A stretch of DNA of 20,916 bases from Chara braunii. Lineage: Eukaryota; Streptophyta; Charophyceae; Charales; Characeae. A program made the position numbers and the translations under genes. The stretch is taken from the NCBI GenBank assembly GCA_003427395.1, contig BFEA01000347.1, positions 1,141,758 through 1,162,673 of the forward strand. Direction: 5' to 3'. This document shows positions 18,352-20,916 of this stretch, piece by piece (the first letter of the stretch is position 1; every line of letters begins with the position of its first letter). Under the pieces are notes generated by a model. It searched no databases. It was given only the letters and a program-made list of their open reading frames with translations, and had not been told where the DNA came from.

Positions 18352-18612
18352 CTAACCTCGTGAGGGGGAGACAGTAGACGGACCCTTCGAGGCCAGCCTT
18401 GCAATCTGCTCCAGCCCCCGGCCCATCCAGAGGACCAGCAGGCAGAAAGTTTTTTTTTTAATCCACTTTACCAACACTGTTGTTTGTGTACCAGGGTCTA
18501 TAATTCCCAGTCGTCCCCTTGCTTTTGGTTGAATTATTGATTCGCAGGCCACTCTACTTATTGTGTTTTTTGCACTCGTGATTGCGTCTATAATACATAG
18601 CAAGGCTGCCAC
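18352..18612 (-). pseudogene. LINE ORF2 C-terminal fragment
   Basis: The antisense frame includes ISRVACESIIQPKARGRLGI, then IDP and LVKWI, matching the region after the reverse transcriptase where LINEs have W--IC-PK--GGLGL-D----N-ALL-KW. A short A tract (18451-18459 as T) interrupts the following stretch and the frame ends at 18352. It is opposite in orientation to the LINE relic at 11901-13002, so it is a separate insertion. It ends about 45 bp from the rpoC2 fragment. Confidence 0.65.
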
Positions 18613-19541
18613 TTAAGAGCTTGGTTGCCTTCTTGCTCAGATTCCAGATTGTGGACTTGTACCAAAGGGGTGCCATACCGCCAGACAATAAAAGGGAACA
18701 CTGTACTCAAATTGCAAATCTCAAACCAGACAATAAAGGGTGAAGTTACCAAATCCCCCCTTACACATCCAAAAAAGGAGATTGAGCTTCTCCTAAAAAA
18801 TAGGAGGCCACAAACCGCCCATCCATATTATAGACAGCCTCGCATAGGCTGTACATAAGGTATCTGTCAGCACCCTGCAACAGAACCGGAGGAGAATCAT
18901 GATGCCACGATAAGGCATCACAGTGAGGGTAGTTTGTGTGATTCCCCTTTGGAAGAGAGGCAGACTCTCACTTAGGCCATAGAGGGCAGATCACAATCTG
19001 CAACTCGTCAGCAACAGCACCAGCGACGGGACTCACTTCAGCTCTCTATGTGGGTATTAGAACCCGCTCGCACCCCACAAATGCATGGATATCAGTAGGC
19101 TCCGCTCCCATCCTGCAACAGCAGAAGGGAACAACCATAACATCAAGGCAGTGTGCTACAAGGCAAACAAGGAATAGACATTTTTCCTTTTTTTTCCATT
19201 AGTATAGCCATCATTTCGCTAACAACAAAAATGTGCAGTATTTTAAAAAGATACGAATTATACGCACGGTTCTTTTCTTCTTTTCTAGTTTTAGTTCCTC
19301 GGTTCATCTATGTGCAACGTAGGGTATGTGTCATTGTGTCCTAAGAATTCAACTGCAATTACAGCATGACATTGATGAATCCAACTACAATCGCATCCTT
19401 TGTGGGAAAAGACCCAATGCGAGTATCCCCTAACACTGGTACGACTAGCGTGCCTAATTGTTGAATCAGAGCAAAAAGATGAGATAAAGGCATAAAATAA
19501 ATGGACTTAAGATCTTATGAGTTAAAATCATAGAATGTAAT
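18613..19541. other. No gene recognised; weak repeats
   Basis: ccagacaataaa(a)ggg occurs at about 18681 and 18727, and ccctgcaacag(a/c)..aaccat/atcat blocks at about 18872 and 19112. catgatgccacgataaggcatc near 18899 can form a hairpin. Frames of 63-77 codons have no domains. Confidence 0.45.
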
Positions 19542-19582
19542 GGGACAGGTGACGCTCCCCACCAATAGATCGGAGCAGTTCG
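19542..19582 (+). mobile_element. SINE-like fragment, copy D
   Basis: gggacaggtgacgctcccca and ccaatagatcggagc match the core of copy A (caggtgacgctccccaccaa) almost exactly. No tail or 3' half follows. 19583-19829 has no recognised feature beyond A-rich sequence. Confidence 0.6.
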
Positions 19583-19829
19583 TAGCTAAGAACTTACGAA
19601 GCTATTGGAGGATGCTCATATCACCCTTAATATCTGATCGGCCAGGGGCTTACAAAAGAAAAAGAAGAAGAAATAATAGCAAGTATAAAACACGTGGTAT
19701 CGGAAAACCATGAAGCATTTTTAGATTACGGAAGAGAAAAAAGAAGGGATAAAAAAAATAATTTGATTAATAATATTTCAATAACGACTAAACTCAAGGC
19801 CCACTGCACAACCCTCTCACTCTTCTTCT

Positions 19830-20411
19830 TTTGTAAGCTGTCTTCTCCTCATCCGGGGACTCTCACCTCATGTATTTTTTAATTGGTGTTCTCCCATGTC
19901 ATGGAACATATCTTTCTTTCACTACCTACCTACCACTACTCCTAAGACTATACAGGGGACCCCTGGAACCTCTCTCGGCAGAGGGAGGTAACAGCACGTT
20001 CGCCACTTTGCACTAGCGTTTAGGGTGCAGGGTTGGGGTCGCCTGTCGGGCCCCAACTAACATAAGGACCGAGCATTTCCCACTAACGGTGCCTCGCTTT
20101 TCATCTTCCCCCATACAGGGGACCCCTGCAAGCATACCTCTCTTGGTAGAGGGAGATAACCGCATGTTTGCCCCTCTGTGCTTAGCATTTAGGGTGCAGG
20201 GTTCGGGCTGCCGGTGGGGGCCGGGCTAACAACACAAGGGCTGCTGGTGGGGGCCCGGCTAACAACACAAGGACCGAGGATTTCCCAGTAACGGCGTCAC
20301 GTTTTTCATCTTCCCCCACCCCCATCGAGTAACAGTAGAGTCTAAAGCAAATACTCTCCCACACACCACACACAACCCACTCACGCGCGCACTCACACCC
20401 ATGTTTGCTGA
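19830..20411 (+). repeat. Dispersed repeat L, copy 3, with internal tandem repeat
   Basis: Starts with taagctgtcttctcctcatc, includes ccatgtcatggaacatatc and cctaccactactcctaagac, then a roughly 163-bp tandem unit from 19951 and 20114 (tacaggggacccctg, agagggag(g/a)taac, tttagggtgcagggtt, aaggaccgag, tttcatcttcccccat). A further small duplication (gctgctggtgggggccc..gctaacaacacaagg) lies at 20205-20275. It ends in the CA-rich cacaccacacacaacccact block. This is the most complete L copy. Confidence 0.75.
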
Positions 20412-20495
20412 AGACCTACACGCGGTGGAGCATGTGGTTTAATTCGTCGATACAACGCACAAAACCTTACCAGCCCTTGACATATAAAAGAAACT
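20412..20495 (+). pseudogene. rrn18: Mitochondrial 18S (small-subunit) rRNA fragment
   Basis: cgcggtggagcatgtggttt, aattcg, gatacaacgca, aaaaccttaccagcccttga and catata match the conserved 900-1000 region of small-subunit rRNA. The AGCCCTTGACATA wording fits plant mitochondrial rrn18 rather than plastid (AGGGCTTGACATG) or nuclear 18S. A 2-nt insertion (tc) after aattcg and loss of both ends make it a nuclear relic. It sits between the L copy and the tRNA-like repeat, which are nearly adjacent at the 6-kb locus. Confidence 0.88.
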
Positions 20496-20540
20496 CCTCA
20501 TAAGAGATGTACTTTACTAATACTGACTGGGAGGCTCCAG

Positions 20541-20640
20541 CCGACTATCTCAGTTGGTTGACACCGAGCGTGCCACAGGTGGGCATGGGGATTGAACCCA
20601 CGACATCCTGAATGCCACTTGCATGCCCGCTGGATCCAAT
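20541..20640. repeat. tRNA-like repeat, copy 2 (uninterrupted)
   Basis: The plus strand has gactatctcagttggttgac, like a tRNA D-arm/A box. The minus strand has ggatgtcgtgggttcaatcc, like a tRNA T-arm/B box. On the plus strand the same segment (gattgaacc) is one base off the B-box consensus. ccagc and gctgg near the ends could pair. No complete cloverleaf folds, so it is not a tRNA gene. It may be a tRNA-derived SINE or an element with inverted ends. Confidence 0.6.
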
Positions 20641-20692
20641 AACCTTTCACCATAGTGATATCTTTTTTTTTTCCGAATTTTCTCTTTTCTTT

Positions 20693-20741
20693 TATCAGAT
20701 ATTACACCACATTCTATCTTAGCCAAAAGGCCACCAGAAAT
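20693..20741 (-). pseudogene. U2 snRNA 5'-end fragment, antisense, unit 1
   Basis: atcagatattacaccacatt and ctatcttagccaaaaggcc are the reverse complement of the U2 5' region (ggccttttggctaagat...). The run through ttagccaaaagg is the most conserved. It joins the U6 fragment head to head with about zero spacing. Preceded by a T tract and tctcttttcttt. Confidence 0.75.
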
Positions 20742-20810
20742 GTCCTTCAGGACATCCGTTAAAATTGGAATGATACAGAGAAGAGTACCATGGCCCCTGT
20801 GAATGGATCT
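20742..20810 (+). pseudogene. U6 snRNA 5' fragment, unit 1
   Basis: gtccttcaggacatccgtta, aaattggaatgatacagaga, then agagtaccatggcccctg follow U6 from its 5' stem-loop to about nucleotide 65. ACAGAGA is intact, but the AGC triad (gattAGCatgg) reads agtACCatgg. The 3' internal stem-loop and end are missing. No plant snRNA promoter motif exists upstream, where antisense U2 sits instead. Confidence 0.85.
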
Positions 20811-20826
20811 GTCTCTCTTTTCTTTC

Positions 20827-20881
20827 ATCAGATATTAAAACGGTACCACACTTGATGTTATAGCCAAAAGGACACCGAAAA
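20827..20881 (-). pseudogene. U2 snRNA 5'-end fragment, antisense, unit 2
   Basis: tcagatattaaaacggtacc and acacttgatgttatagccaa preserve more of U2 (ctacacttgatcttagcc on the reverse strand) than unit 1. The spacing to the U6 part and the flanking ctttcatcagatatta repeat unit 1 with a period of about 141 bp. Confidence 0.75.
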
Positions 20882-20916
20882 TGTCGTTCAGGACATCCGT
20901 TAAAATTGGAACGATA
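20882..20916 (+). pseudogene. U6 snRNA 5' fragment, unit 2, cut by window end
   Basis: gtcgttcaggacatccgtta and aaattggaacgata continue to the window edge. The sequence beyond cannot be judged, so an array or an intact snRNA gene further right is possible. Confidence 0.8.

Noticed and set aside
20412-20495. Plastid or bacterial 16S rRNA
   Set aside because: The AGCCCTTGACATA and GATACAACGCACAAAACC wording fits plant mitochondrial rrn18, not plastid or common bacterial 16S.
20541-20640. Functional tRNA gene
   Set aside because: D-arm-like and best T-arm-like blocks are on opposite strands and no cloverleaf with an anticodon stem forms.
20742-20810. Functional U6 snRNA gene
   Set aside because: The AGC triad is mutated, the 3' half is missing, and no plant upstream element or TATA box precedes it.

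Overview
The window reads as nuclear DNA of a land plant with a repeat-rich genome. It holds a plastid 16S rRNA fragment fused to a plastid rpoC2 fragment (18014-18306), a plant-type mitochondrial small-subunit rRNA fragment (20412-20495), decayed LINE reverse transcriptase, several U6-derived pseudogenes, MITEs, SINE-like elements and long microsatellites. The species cannot be fixed from this. A spore-bearing plant or gymnosperm with slow repeat turnover would fit, but that is inference. I see no intact protein-coding gene; the open frames are short and mostly run through repeats.

Layout. 1-1420: short tandem duplications, an AG microsatellite, a 183-bp MITE flanked by TTAA (928-1110) and homopolymer runs. 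1424-2340: two dispersed repeat families, here called L and R, and a GATA microsatellite. 2407-2552: an antisense SINE-like element. 3381-3443 and 4707-4795: U6-derived pseudogenes. 4887-5062: the same SINE-like family, flanked by a 16-bp target-site duplication. 5985-7170: a second L copy running into a tRNA-like repeat that is split by a 515-bp MITE with perfect 25-bp inverted ends (6569-7083). 8426-9241: large CA, GA and GT microsatellites inside a segmental duplication, with one N. 9862-9988: a U6 pseudogene with an A-rich tail. 10147-10262: another TTAA element. 11901-13002: a LINE reverse transcriptase relic. 13003-14845: tandem R repeats, a SINE fragment and a degenerate TTAA element. 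15756-15941 and 16330-16615: two well-preserved TTAA elements. 16724-17433: a frameshifted antisense reading frame resembling a trihelix (Myb/SANT) protein. 18014-18612: fused plastid fragments beside a LINE 3' fragment. 19830-20916: a third L copy, the mitochondrial rRNA fragment, a second tRNA-like repeat, then a tandem pair of head-to-head U2-antisense/U6 chimeras that runs off the end.

Nothing here forms an operon or pathway. The window is layers of inserted elements plus many local tandem duplications of about 27-165 bp. The observations most worth checking are the U2/U6 chimeric repeat with the unusual density of U6 relics, the TTAA-flanked MITE family (a target preference of piggyBac/Kolobok type, unexpected in a plant), the plastid 16S/rpoC2 fusion, and the widespread short tandem duplications.
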